Positions 1 through 8,602 of a DNA stretch of 64,000 nt are shown here, in pieces. Positions within the stretch are counted from its first letter, which is position 1; the number at the start of each line of letters is the position of its first letter. The stretch is from Janthinobacterium sp. GW458P. GTDB lineage: Bacteria; Pseudomonadota; Gammaproteobacteria; Burkholderiales; Burkholderiaceae_D. The DNA lies in assembly GCF_002127585.1 (NCBI RefSeq), contig NZ_NEGZ01000013.1, positions 24,770 through 88,769 of the forward strand, read 5' to 3'. The notes under the pieces are model-generated. The model was not told the origin of the DNA, did not search any database, and worked only from the letters and a program-made list of their open reading frames with translations. Made by a program: the position numbers and the translations under genes.

Positions 1-180
1 ACCAGAAATGAGCATAGAAAGGGGCTGCAGTCCAATTCATCTTGGCGTCTTGCGATGGTCACATCTGCATTGTCAGCTACACCGGGTATTAATGTATATG
101 ATGCAGCTGAACTGGCAAAGGTATTTGACTTGGCGCCCTATGTATACATAGGAACGTTTATTCCCGTTCCAAGCAATTGA
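1..180 (+). CDS. C-terminal fragment of an unrecognised protein
   Basis: Frame 1 is open from the first base to a TGA at 178-180 and encodes a 59-residue tail ending in FIPVPSN. The start lies outside the window. The composition is clearly lower in GC than the operon that follows, which suggests an accessory gene. I do not recognise the family: no catalytic motif, membrane segment or repeat is visible in this short tail. It converges on the minus-strand STM4011-family gene, 54 bases away. Confidence 0.45.
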   Translation, partial: TRNEHRKGLQSNSSWRLAMVTSALSATPGINVYDAAELAKVFDLAPYVYIGTFIPVPSN

Positions 181-234
181 GCGATATTTTAAAGTTTAAA
201 GGTCGAGTTGATGGCCATTTTGGGGCGGGCCAGG

Positions 235-1107
235 TCACGGCAACGGCGCAATTCTCGCCAATACCCCCTCCCCAAACACCGTCTGGAACGGCAAATCTTT
301 GCGCTGCGCATAGCCGATATAGCAGTCGCACTTGAAGCGCGGGCAGGCGCGTTCCTGCAGCATGTCGGCCAGGTCATCCGCATATAAATTCCCCAGCCGC
401 TCGGGCACGAAGTGGCAGCGCGCCAGTTCGCCATCGCCATCGACGGACAGCGACGCTTCGCCCGCCAGGCACGGTTTGTTGCGCGAGGGCGAAGGGCGGC
501 GGTTTTGCGCGAACCACGGGTCGACGGCGTCGAGCCAGGCCAGATCTTCCCCACTGTAATAGCCGGGGCCGCGGCGGTCGTAGGCGTTCAGCCACAGGTA
601 GACGTGGGCCGGCAAGGCCGCGCGCAGGGCGCCGATGGCGTCCAGGTGTTCGTTCATGGCCACCACGCCGACGGAATAGCGCACGCCCATGGCATCGAGC
701 TTCGCGCAGCGGTCGAGAAAGCGGGCCAAGGTCGTCTGGTCCGGGTGGTAGGTGCACCACAGGCCGACCTTTTCCAGGCCGTCCATGCTCTCCAGCCAGT
801 TCAATGGGCCGGACAGATTCGTTTGCAGCGCCACCTGGCGCACGTGGGGCAGCGCCGCCAGTGTCTGCATCGCGCTCCGGTAGTGGCGCCGCACCAGCGC
901 CTCGCCCCAGGGCGTAAACAGCACGCCGATGGGGCGCGCTTGCGCCGCCACCCAGCCGGTAAAACGCGCCACCTCGCGCGCGTCGCGGGCCAGCGCGGCG
1001 CGGCTGTCGCGCTTCTTGGCGAACGGGCAGTAGCCGCAGGCGTAGTTGCAGCTCGAAAGCGTGCCCCGGTACAGCAGCGACAGCGTTGGCGCTTGCGCCG
1101 TCAGCAC
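235..1107 (-). CDS. STM4011 family radical SAM protein
   Basis: Last gene of the five-gene STM401x operon, 290 residues. The N-terminus carries the radical SAM motif CNYACGYC (C20, C24, C27), which binds the 4Fe-4S cluster that cleaves S-adenosylmethionine. A C-terminal set of further cysteines (NKPC, then ARCHF, then CPRFKCDC) looks like a SPASM/twitch-type auxiliary cluster region, as found in enzymes that modify peptides. I chose the GTG at 1107 because it overlaps the TGA of the upstream STM4012 gene by 7 bases, giving translational coupling; a longer start 17 codons upstream would run deeper into that gene. The family is named after Salmonella STM4011 and its substrate is unknown. Confidence 0.85.
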   Translation of the reverse strand: MLTAQAPTLSLLYRGTLSSCNYACGYCPFAKKRDSRAALARDAREVARFTGWVAAQARPIGVLFTPWGEALVRRHYRSAMQTLAALPHVRQVALQTNLSGPLNWLESMDGLEKVGLWCTYHPDQTTLARFLDRCAKLDAMGVRYSVGVVAMNEHLDAIGALRAALPAHVYLWLNAYDRRGPGYYSGEDLAWLDAVDPWFAQNRRPSPSRNKPCLAGEASLSVDGDGELARCHFVPERLGNLYADDLADMLQERACPRFKCDCYIGYAQRKDLPFQTVFGEGVLARIAPLP

Positions 1108-2480
1108 GCCTGGCCGCCTTCGGCCATCAGCGCGCGCACCGTCTCGGAGGCCAGCCACGGGCCGATGGTGTCGGCGTAGCTGTAGCCCCGGTCATTCAGG
1201 CGCAGCAGCGGGCCGTCTTCCTCCACCAGTTCCAGCGCGTGCAGCTCGGCCAGCTGGGGCAAGTCCGCTTCGCAGCGGCTGCCGAAGCGGGCCGCGTAGG
1301 CGTCGCGGTCCAGGCCTGGCTGCGTCAGCAGCGACTGGATCACGTAGCGACGGCGCTGTTCTCCGCCACCGAGCACGTAGCCGTGTTCGGCCTGGGCGAA
1401 GCGCGCCTCGTCGAGTGCCAGGTAGTTGTCGATGATGTTGATGGTGTCAAGGCGCGCCACGGCGTACTCACTGGAGTAATGGAGGCTGGCCGTGTACGAG
1501 CGGGCGCCTGCGCCCAGGCCCACCATGCCGTCATTCTGGCAGCAGTACGACGGACCGTCCTGCTCCGGCGCATGGGGGGCGCGGAACATGCGCATCGACA
1601 CCTGCTCGTAGCCCCGGGCGCGCAAATGGTCGCGCGCGGCCGCGTACAGGGCCAGGCGGCTGTCGCCGTCCTGCGCCAGCATGATGGGGGACAGCGACTG
1701 CGCGCCCTGGCGGCGCGCCACTTTTCCAAGACCCGTCTGCTCGCGCACGTACAGCGGATACAGATAGATTTCCTCGGGCCGGAAGGCCAGCGCGCTGTCG
1801 ATGGAGGCCAGCAGGCTGGCGACGGTTTGCCCCGCGATGCCGTAGATCAGGTCCAGGTTCAGGGTGGGAAAGCCGGCCGCGCGTATCAGGCCGATGGCGT
1901 GCTGGACGGTGGCGTTCTGCTGCGGACGGGCCAGCGCGCGCATCTCGCCGGCGGCAAAGCTCTGGATGCCCAGGCTGACGCGGTCGATGCCGTGCGCGCG
2001 GCATACGGCAAGGCGTTCCGCCGTGATGGTCTCGGGCGACGCCTCGATGCCGGCCGGCGTTTGTTGCAGGTCAATGCCGAGGATGTCGCGCGCGCCGCAC
2101 AGCAAAGCATCGAGCTGCGCCGGCGACAGATAGGTGGGCGTGCCGCCGCCCAGCGCGAAGCGGGCGAAGCGCCGCTCGCCCAGCGCGCCATCAAGGGCGC
2201 GCATCTGCACCAGCACTTGCCGCACGTAGCGCTCGACCATGTCGGCGCCGGGGCGTGCCATGGCGAACAGATTGCAAAAGCCGCAGCGCATCTCGCAGAA
2301 CGGAATATGGATGTAGGCGAAGAGGGCGGAGCGGTCCTGCCGCGCCCACAGGGGCGCCAGCGGCGCCGCCTGCGGCAGGGCGCGGTAGGCCGCCTTGTGC
2401 GGATACGAATAGGAATACGCCTGGTAGGGCGTGTGGCGCATGCGCTGCGCCAGGGTGCCCGGTTGTTCGGATGGGTTCAC
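1101..2480 (-). CDS. STM4012 family radical SAM protein (HemW-like)
   Basis: 459 residues from a GTG that shares GTGA with the stop of the STM4013 gene. The radical SAM motif is CEMRCGFC (C62, C66, C69), preceded by YIHIPF and followed by GGGTPTYL, the pattern of coproporphyrinogen oxidase-like (HemN/HemW) radical SAM proteins. A Tyr/Pro/His-rich stretch lies ahead of the cluster motif (about residues 16-33). The operon context and the separate STM4012 family argue against a haem-synthesis role. The gene is translationally coupled on both sides. The reaction is unknown; use of two radical SAM enzymes on one substrate is my inference from the overlap of the genes. Confidence 0.85.
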   Translation of the reverse strand: MNPSEQPGTLAQRMRHTPYQAYSYSYPHKAAYRALPQAAPLAPLWARQDRSALFAYIHIPFCEMRCGFCNLFAMARPGADMVERYVRQVLVQMRALDGALGERRFARFALGGGTPTYLSPAQLDALLCGARDILGIDLQQTPAGIEASPETITAERLAVCRAHGIDRVSLGIQSFAAGEMRALARPQQNATVQHAIGLIRAAGFPTLNLDLIYGIAGQTVASLLASIDSALAFRPEEIYLYPLYVREQTGLGKVARRQGAQSLSPIMLAQDGDSRLALYAAARDHLRARGYEQVSMRMFRAPHAPEQDGPSYCCQNDGMVGLGAGARSYTASLHYSSEYAVARLDTINIIDNYLALDEARFAQAEHGYVLGGGEQRRRYVIQSLLTQPGLDRDAYAARFGSRCEADLPQLAELHALELVEEDGPLLRLNDRGYSYADTIGPWLASETVRALMAEGGQAC

Positions 2481-3334
2481 GGTGGGGATTCCTGGGGTGG
2501 CTGTTTTGAGGCTGTCGAATCTGGTTGAATGAAAAAGTGCGCATACGGGATATTCCACACGCTGTCGTGGGCGACCCGGTGGCCCCGGTAGCCGTCTTCG
2601 CCGTAGGCGCTGCCGTGGTCCGAGCAGACGATGGCAAACGTGGGCGCGCGCGCGGCGCAGGCGGCAAACAAGGGCGCCAGTGCGCCGTCCACATAGCGCA
2701 GGGCGGCCGCATGGCTATCCAGGTTGTCGGCACGGCAGCCGGGCAGGTAGGCGCGGTTCGGCGTGTGCAGCGCGCTGACATTGATGAACAGGAAGGTGCG
2801 CTGCGCGCCGTCCGCCAGGCGGGCTATGGCCAGCGCTACCTGTTTTTGCGTCGAATGGCGGCCGGCCACGCCCATGCCGGCGCTCCAGTGGCTTTCCTGG
2901 AACAGCGACGGCAGCACGGAGCCTAGCGCCGTCTGTTTGTTAAAGAAGCCCACGCCGCCAATGCAGATGGTGCGGTAGCCGCGCGCGGCCAGCGCGGCAG
3001 GCAGGTCCGCCTGCTCGAAGGCGTAGGTGTGCGGCGACGTCGTCTCGCTGCCGGCGAAGGCTGAAGCGAACAGGCGCGGATGGCGGCCCGGCGCGGCCGG
3101 CGTGGGCAAGAAGCCCGCGAAGAAGGCCTGGTGCGCCGCATACGTGAACGTGGCGGGCGAGTGGCGGCGCTCCCAGCCGCCCGGTGCTAAAAAGCGCCCC
3201 AGCACGGGCAATTCGCCCGCCTCGTACAGCGCTTGCGCCACGTCATAGCGCAGGGTGTCGAGCGTGAGGAAGACGATGTCGTGGCTGCCGACGACGGCGT
3301 GCATGTCGGGGATGATCGGTGTTTCTTTAAGCAT
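2477..3334 (-). CDS. STM4013/SEN3800 family hydrolase (alkaline phosphatase/sulfatase superfamily)
   Basis: 285 residues. IVFLTLDTLRYDV near the N-terminus and SDHGSAYGEDGYRGHRVAH near the C-terminus match the metal-binding ends of the alkaline phosphatase/sulfatase superfamily. ATFTYAAHQAFFAG could supply the nucleophile (a Thr, not the Cys/Ser of type I sulfatases). The start at 3334 overlaps the STM4014 stop by 8 bases; an in-frame ATG at 3304 (MHAVVG) is an alternative. No signal peptide is visible, so it probably acts in the cytoplasm beside the other operon products. It would cleave or transfer a phosphate, sulfate or phosphonate-like group; the substrate is unknown. Confidence 0.82.
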   Translation of the reverse strand: MLKETPIIPDMHAVVGSHDIVFLTLDTLRYDVAQALYEAGELPVLGRFLAPGGWERRHSPATFTYAAHQAFFAGFLPTPAAPGRHPRLFASAFAGSETTSPHTYAFEQADLPAALAARGYRTICIGGVGFFNKQTALGSVLPSLFQESHWSAGMGVAGRHSTQKQVALAIARLADGAQRTFLFINVSALHTPNRAYLPGCRADNLDSHAAALRYVDGALAPLFAACAARAPTFAIVCSDHGSAYGEDGYRGHRVAHDSVWNIPYAHFFIQPDSTASKQPPQESPP

Positions 3335-4475
3335 GGGCCAGTTGCGCAGTGTAAGTATCGATGCCTTGCCAGAGCAGGCCGGGCAGCAGGTCGCCGAAGG
3401 CGTTCGCCTCCAGCACATGGGCCTGGCCGTGGCGCACGACGAGGTCGTAGCCCGTCACATGGCTGGCAGGGAAGGCGCGCGCGGCCTGGGCGGCGGTTTG
3501 TTCCAGCGCGGCCAGGTCGGCTGCGTTCAAGAGGCCGGACGCGTCGCCGCGCCGGTTGTCGAGGTGCAGATTCGTCATCATCTGCTGTCCGATGCGCGCC
3601 ACGCGGTGCGCGGGCTGGCCCGCCACGGTCACGACGCGCAGGTCGTAATGGCTGTCGCCGCAGCGGGGCTTGTTCAGCCACGCTTCCGCGTACAGCTCCT
3701 GCGCGGCCAGCGCGTCGACGAGGGCCGCGATGTCGTGCCGCGCTTCGTAGCGCGCCATGCGCTTGACATTGAACAAGCGCGTCTGGCCGTCCCCATGCTG
3801 CAAGGCGGCCGAGGTGGTGGCTTGCTGGCGCCCGGCCCGGTTGCGCCGGTAGGCGACGACGCCGGACGCGGACGAGCCATAGCGCGGTTTCAAATAGACG
3901 CGGTCCAGGTCATGCTCGTGCAGCAGCGCCTGCAGATGCTCGTAGCCGTGCACGGGGCCGAGCAGGGTGGGAATGGCGATGCCGTGCGCAGTCAGGTGGC
4001 GCTGGCAGGCCAGCTTGTCCGTCATGCGGCTGATGTCGGCCGGCGCATTGAGCACGCGCGTGTGCGGCAGCTCAAGCAGTTGCGCCGCCAGGGCAGTCAT
4101 GGCGGAAGTAAAGCCGGCAAACCACGCATCCATGGCCAGCAGTTCGCCGTGTTCGGGCGCGCGCGCGGCCGGGCGGCCCAGCAGCCGGCAGCCCGCCTGC
4201 AGCAAGAGCAGGTGAGCGGCGGCATCGTCGCCGGGCGGCTCGATCTTAAGCAGGCCAGGCTGGCGCAAGGCTTCATGCAGCAGCGCCGGCTGCGCCAGCC
4301 AGTCGCGCCATTCGAGCACCTGCGCCGGCGGCAGGCGCAGTTGCGCGCGCGCCGCCTGCATCAGGCGCGCGCGCTTGCTGCCCTGTGTCGCCAGCAGGGT
4401 GAGATGCGTGTGCAAAGGGTGAATCCGCTTATTCTCCGACGGCCACGTAGCGGTAGCTTTCGCCGTCGTCTTCAT
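3327..4475 (-). CDS. STM4014 family ATP-grasp protein
   Basis: 382 residues. The C-terminal two thirds look like an ATP-grasp ligase: RMTDKLACQRHL at the start of the fold, VYLKPRYGSSASGVV as the lysine-containing nucleotide-binding strand, and VLEANAFGDLLPG as the metal-binding Glu/Asn strand. Such enzymes join a carboxylate to an amine through an acyl-phosphate. The N-terminal 120 residues are not recognisable. The ATG at 4475 has AGGA five bases upstream and overlaps the STM4015 gene by 47 bases; shorter starts near 4417 are possible but use non-ATG codons. It is second in the operon, after the leucine-rich-repeat protein. Substrate unknown. Confidence 0.8.
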   Translation of the reverse strand: MKTTAKATATWPSENKRIHPLHTHLTLLATQGSKRARLMQAARAQLRLPPAQVLEWRDWLAQPALLHEALRQPGLLKIEPPGDDAAAHLLLLQAGCRLLGRPAARAPEHGELLAMDAWFAGFTSAMTALAAQLLELPHTRVLNAPADISRMTDKLACQRHLTAHGIAIPTLLGPVHGYEHLQALLHEHDLDRVYLKPRYGSSASGVVAYRRNRAGRQQATTSAALQHGDGQTRLFNVKRMARYEARHDIAALVDALAAQELYAEAWLNKPRCGDSHYDLRVVTVAGQPAHRVARIGQQMMTNLHLDNRRGDASGLLNAADLAALEQTAAQAARAFPASHVTGYDLVVRHGQAHVLEANAFGDLLPGLLWQGIDTYTAQLAHA

Positions 4476-5355
4476 CGGCTTCCTGCGGGTCGTCCAGCAC
4501 CACTTCGAAGGGCAGCGCCTTCAGTTTCGCCTGGTTTTCCTCGGAAATGTAGTGGTGCGACAGGTCCAGGCGCTGCAATTTGCCCAGCTGCGTGTGATTG
4601 AGCACGGCCACGGCGCCCAGGTCGCCAATGGTGCCCAGCGACAGGTCCAGCGTGTCGAGCTGCGCCACCAGCGGTTCCTCGGCCAGCCAGACGGCCAGGT
4701 CGTCGGCGATTTCCGCGTCGCGCAAGCCCAGATATTTCAAGGTCGGCACGGTCAGCTGCGCCAGCACCTTGCGGTACAGGTCCACATCGCCCGAGAAGCC
4801 ATAGTCGTCCGTGCCCAGCCACAGTTCCAGGTGTTCCAGCTGCGGCATGCTCGATTGCGCCAGCGCTTCGGCGATCTTTTGATCGAGGCCGCCCGCTTCG
4901 ATGGTAAAGCGGCGCAGGTGCTGGTGCGCGAACGGTTCGATGACGAGTTCATTGCCGCCGCGGATGCGCAATTCCTCCAGCAGCGGGAAGGCGTCCAGCA
5001 GGGGCTTGTAGCTGCCTTGCACGATCCACGAGATTTCGCATTCCTCGTACGTCATGTCGCCGATGAACAGGGCGCGCAGCTTCGGCAGTTCGGCGGCATG
5101 GGCGATCAGCGCGGCCATCACCTCGTCGGCGCCCGATTCGTACGGGTCGCCCCACATGCCGATGATCAGCGCTTCGAGCGCGCCCTTGTCGGCCTTGGCG
5201 AGGAAGCCGGCGATCAGTTCATCCATCTTGCGCTCGTCGTCGTATTCGAGCGACAGGCGGTAGACGATGCCGGGCGAGGCGTCGAAGGGCAGGTCCGGGT
5301 CGTACTGGACGACTGTCTTGTTGTGGAAGGTGGTGGTGCTGTCGGAAATGGTCAT
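4429..5355 (-). CDS. STM4015 family leucine-rich-repeat protein
   Basis: First gene of the STM401x operon, 308 residues. Repeated leucine-rich units run from about residue 90 to 285 (LRALFIGDM, LEELRIRGG, LRRFTIEAG, LEHLELWLG, LKYLGLRDA, LDTLDLSLG, LQRLDLSHH), implying a curved binding scaffold. The N-terminus holds WGDPYES, and the tail is acidic (EADEDDGESYRYVAVGE). There is no signal peptide or membrane segment. It is not itself an enzyme by any motif I can see; in the operon it could be the scaffold, the partner that presents a substrate, or the modified substrate. That last idea is inference only. Confidence 0.82.
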   Translation of the reverse strand: MTISDSTTTFHNKTVVQYDPDLPFDASPGIVYRLSLEYDDERKMDELIAGFLAKADKGALEALIIGMWGDPYESGADEVMAALIAHAAELPKLRALFIGDMTYEECEISWIVQGSYKPLLDAFPLLEELRIRGGNELVIEPFAHQHLRRFTIEAGGLDQKIAEALAQSSMPQLEHLELWLGTDDYGFSGDVDLYRKVLAQLTVPTLKYLGLRDAEIADDLAVWLAEEPLVAQLDTLDLSLGTIGDLGAVAVLNHTQLGKLQRLDLSHHYISEENQAKLKALPFEVVLDDPQEADEDDGESYRYVAVGE

Positions 5356-5524
5356 CGCGTGGGCTCCATAAAAACAGTGGAAGCCTGGATGCCGCGCGCA
5401 GTGCGGCGCAGGGACGAGCCGGGATGTGCCGCGACGCTCTGCGAAGACATCCAGGCCTGGAAATCTTGTCTATACTAAAATCTTAGCATAGCCATATGGA
5501 CATATTGCGCACTGCTGGCGTGCC

Positions 5525-6100
5525 TTAGCGATGGATCACCACCAGCAGGGCCTTGCCCTCGGTTTTTCCAAGATTGCGGATGATATGCGGCAAATCGGCC
5601 GGATAGCGCGCCGTGCCGCCATTCTTGACCTTTTTCTTCGCCGTGCCCACTTCCAGTTCCAGGTTGCCATGGATGACCGTCAAATGCTCGGTGGTGCCCG
5701 GATCGTGCGGCTGCGACGCCAGTTCGCCACCGGGCGCCAGGGTCACTTCATACCATTCGTATTTGCCGGCCAGCTCCATCGGTCCCAGGATGCGCAGCAC
5801 GTAGCCCGCGTGGTCGCCGGGCAGCGTGGGGGTTTCGTGGGCATCCGTGATGCGGATGGTTTCCACGGCTTTTTCGGCGCTCGACAGCAATTCGCCGATC
5901 TGCACGCCCAGGGCGTTGGCCAGGCGCCAGGTGATGGCGATGGTGGGATTGGCTTTTTCGCGCTCGATCTGCGACAGCATGGACTTCGACACGCCCGCGA
6001 TGCGCGACAAATCCTCGAGTGTCAGGCCGCGCGCCAGGCGCAGCCGTTGCAGTGTGGCACCCACTTCAGGGGGAGAATTGGTCGAAACGCTGGTTTTCAT
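5525..6100 (-). CDS. XRE family regulator with C-terminal cupin domain
   Basis: 191 residues. An N-terminal helix-turn-helix (TLQRLRLARGLTLEDLSRI then GVSKSMLSQIEREKANPT, about residues 14-50) is followed by a cupin fold (about 115-190, with PHDPGTTEHLTVIHG and ARYPADLPH). This is the usual layout of small-molecule-sensing XRE-cupin repressors. The start MKTSVS at 6100 leaves a normal intergenic region; a longer open frame to 6241 would run over the dyad operator and is unlikely. It is divergent from kbl-tdh-sdaA, so it most likely controls threonine/serine degradation, with an amino acid or its product as the ligand. The ligand is inferred. Confidence 0.85.
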   Translation of the reverse strand: MKTSVSTNSPPEVGATLQRLRLARGLTLEDLSRIAGVSKSMLSQIEREKANPTIAITWRLANALGVQIGELLSSAEKAVETIRITDAHETPTLPGDHAGYVLRILGPMELAGKYEWYEVTLAPGGELASQPHDPGTTEHLTVIHGNLELEVGTAKKKVKNGGTARYPADLPHIIRNLGKTEGKALLVVIHR

Positions 6101-6138
6101 CGGCAGGTAGCTTGCAAAGTTCAAAAGGCTTGGGTAAT

Positions 6139-6174
6139 ATCCACTATATTGAATTTCAGTTCGAAATAGTGGAT
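6139..6174. promoter_or_regulatory. Dyad operator between XRE-cupin gene and kbl
   Basis: A 36-bp inverted repeat: the left arm ATCCACTATATTGAA and the right arm (read on the other strand) ATCCACTATTTCGAA match at 13 of 15 positions, around a short centre. It lies 38 bases upstream of the regulator start and 149 bases upstream of kbl, which suits autoregulation and control of the divergent operon by the XRE-cupin protein. Confidence 0.6.
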
Positions 6175-6322
6175 TTTGAGGAAAAACACGGAAACGTGTA
6201 GACTTCAAACAGCGCTTCACGGTACAGCATTGTGCGCGCACCGGTCAAGCGGCGGCTTTTTCCCTATGGCGGCTGAAACCACACGCACACCACATGCCTA
6301 CATCAGGGACACAAGGAATATC

Positions 6323-7549
6323 ATGAGCGAGCAAGCGAAGAACACCTTTTTCAGCGGTCTGCAACAGAATCTCGATCAACTGCGCCAGCAGGGCTTGTAC
6401 AAGCCCGAGCGCGTGATCGCCTCGCGCCAAGGCGCTGAAGTGGTGTGCGACGATGGCCGTACCCTGATCAATATGTGTGCGAATAACTACCTGGGCCTGT
6501 CCGGCGACCTGCAGACGCAGGAAGCATCTATTGCCGCCACGCAAAAATACGGCTACGGCCTGTCGTCCGTGCGCTTTATCTGCGGCACGCAAACCGTGCA
6601 TAAAGAACTGGAACAGGCGATTTCCGCCTTCCTGGGCACCGAAGACACGATTTTGTACGCGGCCGCCTTCGACGCCAACGGCGGCGTGTTCGAACCGCTG
6701 TTCGATGAAAACGACGCCATCATCTCCGACGCGCTGAACCACGCTTCCATCATCGACGGCATCCGCCTGTGCAAGGCCGGCCGCTACCGCTATGCCCACA
6801 ACGACATGGCCGACCTGGAAGTGCAGCTGCAGGCGGCCATTGCCGCCGGCAAGCGCCATAAAGTCATCGTCACGGACGGCGTGTTCTCGATGGACGGCAC
6901 GATTGCGCAACTCGACAAGATCTGCGACCTGGCCGACAAGTACGGCGCGCTGGTGATGATCGACGAATGCCACGCTTCCGGCTTCATGGGCGCGACGGGC
7001 CGCGGCACGCACGAGCACCACAATGTGATGGGCCGCATCGACATCATCACGGGCACCCTGGGCAAGGCCCTGGGCGGCGCCATGGGCGGCTTTACCTCGG
7101 CGCGCAAGGAAGTCATCGACACCCTGCGCCAGAAATCGCGTCCTTACCTGTTCTCCAACACGCTGGCGCCATCGATCGCCGGCGCTTCGCTGTCGGTGCT
7201 GGAGCGCCTGGCCAGGTCGACGGAACTGCGCGACCGCCTGCATGACAACACGGCCTTCTTCCGCAGCGAGATCGAGCGCATCGGCTTTACCATCAAGCCG
7301 GGCACCCATCCTGTCGTTCCCGTGATGCTGTTCGACGCCCCCGTGGCGCAGAAATTCGCCGCCCGCCTGTATGAACTGGGCGTGCTGGTGACGGGTTTCT
7401 TCTACCCGGTCGTGCCGATGGGCCAGGCCAGGGTCCGCGTGCAGCTGTCGGCCGCGCACACCCGCGCACAGCTGGTGCAGGTGCTGGCCGCCTTCGAGCA
7501 GGCGGGCAAGGAACTGGGCCTGCTGCCGACGACCACTGCCAGTAATTAG
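6323..7549 (+). CDS. kbl: Glycine C-acetyltransferase (2-amino-3-ketobutyrate CoA ligase)
   Basis: 408 residues, near the usual 398 of E. coli Kbl. PLP-dependent alpha-oxoamine synthase fold: NYLGLSGD near the N-terminus, the DGVFSMDG and MIDECHASGFMG strands, and TLGKALGGAMGG containing the PLP lysine. It cleaves 2-amino-3-oxobutyrate with CoA to glycine and acetyl-CoA. The start MSEQAK at 6323 has AAGGA just upstream; the open frame continues back to 6176 but through the operator region, so that extension is rejected. First gene of an operon with the SDR threonine dehydrogenase 40 bases downstream, which makes its substrate. Confidence 0.95.
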   Translation: MSEQAKNTFFSGLQQNLDQLRQQGLYKPERVIASRQGAEVVCDDGRTLINMCANNYLGLSGDLQTQEASIAATQKYGYGLSSVRFICGTQTVHKELEQAISAFLGTEDTILYAAAFDANGGVFEPLFDENDAIISDALNHASIIDGIRLCKAGRYRYAHNDMADLEVQLQAAIAAGKRHKVIVTDGVFSMDGTIAQLDKICDLADKYGALVMIDECHASGFMGATGRGTHEHHNVMGRIDIITGTLGKALGGAMGGFTSARKEVIDTLRQKSRPYLFSNTLAPSIAGASLSVLERLARSTELRDRLHDNTAFFRSEIERIGFTIKPGTHPVVPVMLFDAPVAQKFAARLYELGVLVTGFFYPVVPMGQARVRVQLSAAHTRAQLVQVLAAFEQAGKELGLLPTTTASN

Positions 7550-7589
7550 TAATAAATAACAATAACTTACAAGATATCAGGACAAGACT

Positions 7590-8555
7590 ATGGAACGCAT
7601 TTTAGTTATCGGCGCAAACGGCCAAATCGGCAGTGAACTGGTGGGCGCGCTGGCGCTGCAGCACGGCGCGGACAACGTCATCGCCAGCGACATCGGCACG
7701 AACAATTTGTACCAGGCCAAGCGCTACGCGCAGCTGAACGTGCTGGACAAGGACGGCCTGGCGCGGATCATCGCCGACGAGAACATCACCCAGGTGTACC
7801 AGCTGGCGGCCATGCTGTCGGCCACGGGCGAGGCGGCCCCGCTGAAGGCGTGGAGCCTGAACATGGACGGCTTGCTCAATATCCTGGAACTGGCGCGCGA
7901 GCGGGGCGAAGCGGGCAAGCCGCTGCGCATCTTCTGGCCATCGTCGATCGCCGCCTTCGGCCCGAATACGCCGCAAGTGAACACCCCGCAAATGACGGTG
8001 ATGGACCCGACCTCGATGTACGGCATCAGCAAGCTGGCCGGCGAGCGCCTGTGCGAGTACTACTTCAACAAGTATGGCGTGGACGTGCGCAGCATCCGCT
8101 ACCCGGGCATCATCAGCTACAAATCGCCTCCGGGCGGCGGCACCACCGATTACGCCATCGCCATCTTCCATGCAGCCTTGCGCGGCGAGCGCTATGACTG
8201 CTTCCTCGATGCGAACACCACGTTGCCGATGATCTACATGCCCGACGCCATCCGCGCCACCATCGAACTGATGGACGCGCCAGCGGCATCGATCAAGATC
8301 CGTTCGTCCTACAATGTGGCCGGCGTGTCGTTCAACCCCGAGCAGCTGGCGAAAGCCATCGTGCGCATGGTGCCGGACTTCAAGATCAGCTACAAGCCGG
8401 ACAGCCGCCAGGCCATCGCCGACAGCTGGCCGCAAAGCCTGGACGACAGCAAGGCCAGCGCGGACTGGGGCTGGAAGGCGCAGATCGGCGTCGAGCAGAT
8501 GGTCACCGACATGCTGGCCCATGTCGATGCGGGGCAGGCGGCCAAGGCGGCCTGA
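7590..8555 (+). CDS. tdh: L-threonine 3-dehydrogenase, SDR/epimerase type
   Basis: 321 residues with an extended short-chain dehydrogenase fold: NAD-binding GANGQIGSE at the N-terminus and the catalytic pair in YGISK. It is not the zinc-dependent Tdh of E. coli; it resembles the NAD-dependent epimerase-like threonine dehydrogenases known from Cupriavidus and animals. It would oxidise L-threonine to 2-amino-3-oxobutyrate for Kbl, encoded directly upstream. PGIISYKSPPGGGTTDYA is characteristic of this group as I know it. Assignment rests on the fold plus the kbl neighbour. Confidence 0.9.
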   Translation: MERILVIGANGQIGSELVGALALQHGADNVIASDIGTNNLYQAKRYAQLNVLDKDGLARIIADENITQVYQLAAMLSATGEAAPLKAWSLNMDGLLNILELARERGEAGKPLRIFWPSSIAAFGPNTPQVNTPQMTVMDPTSMYGISKLAGERLCEYYFNKYGVDVRSIRYPGIISYKSPPGGGTTDYAIAIFHAALRGERYDCFLDANTTLPMIYMPDAIRATIELMDAPAASIKIRSSYNVAGVSFNPEQLAKAIVRMVPDFKISYKPDSRQAIADSWPQSLDDSKASADWGWKAQIGVEQMVTDMLAHVDAGQAAKAA

Positions 8556-8602
8556 AGTCCGCAGGACATTGATAAAAACATACTAATATAAAGAGACACC
8601 AT

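Noticed and set aside
1101..2480. STM4012 protein as a haem-synthesis enzyme (hemN/hemW)
   Set aside because: It shares the radical SAM core, but the overlapping operon and family identity point to a different pathway.
6176..6322. Glycine riboswitch upstream of kbl
   Set aside because: The leader has a small ACACG-GAAA-CGTGT hairpin, but nothing resembling the glycine aptamer core.
7590..8555. Zinc-dependent threonine dehydrogenase
   Set aside because: The sequence has an SDR/epimerase fold with YGISK and lacks medium-chain zinc-dehydrogenase motifs.
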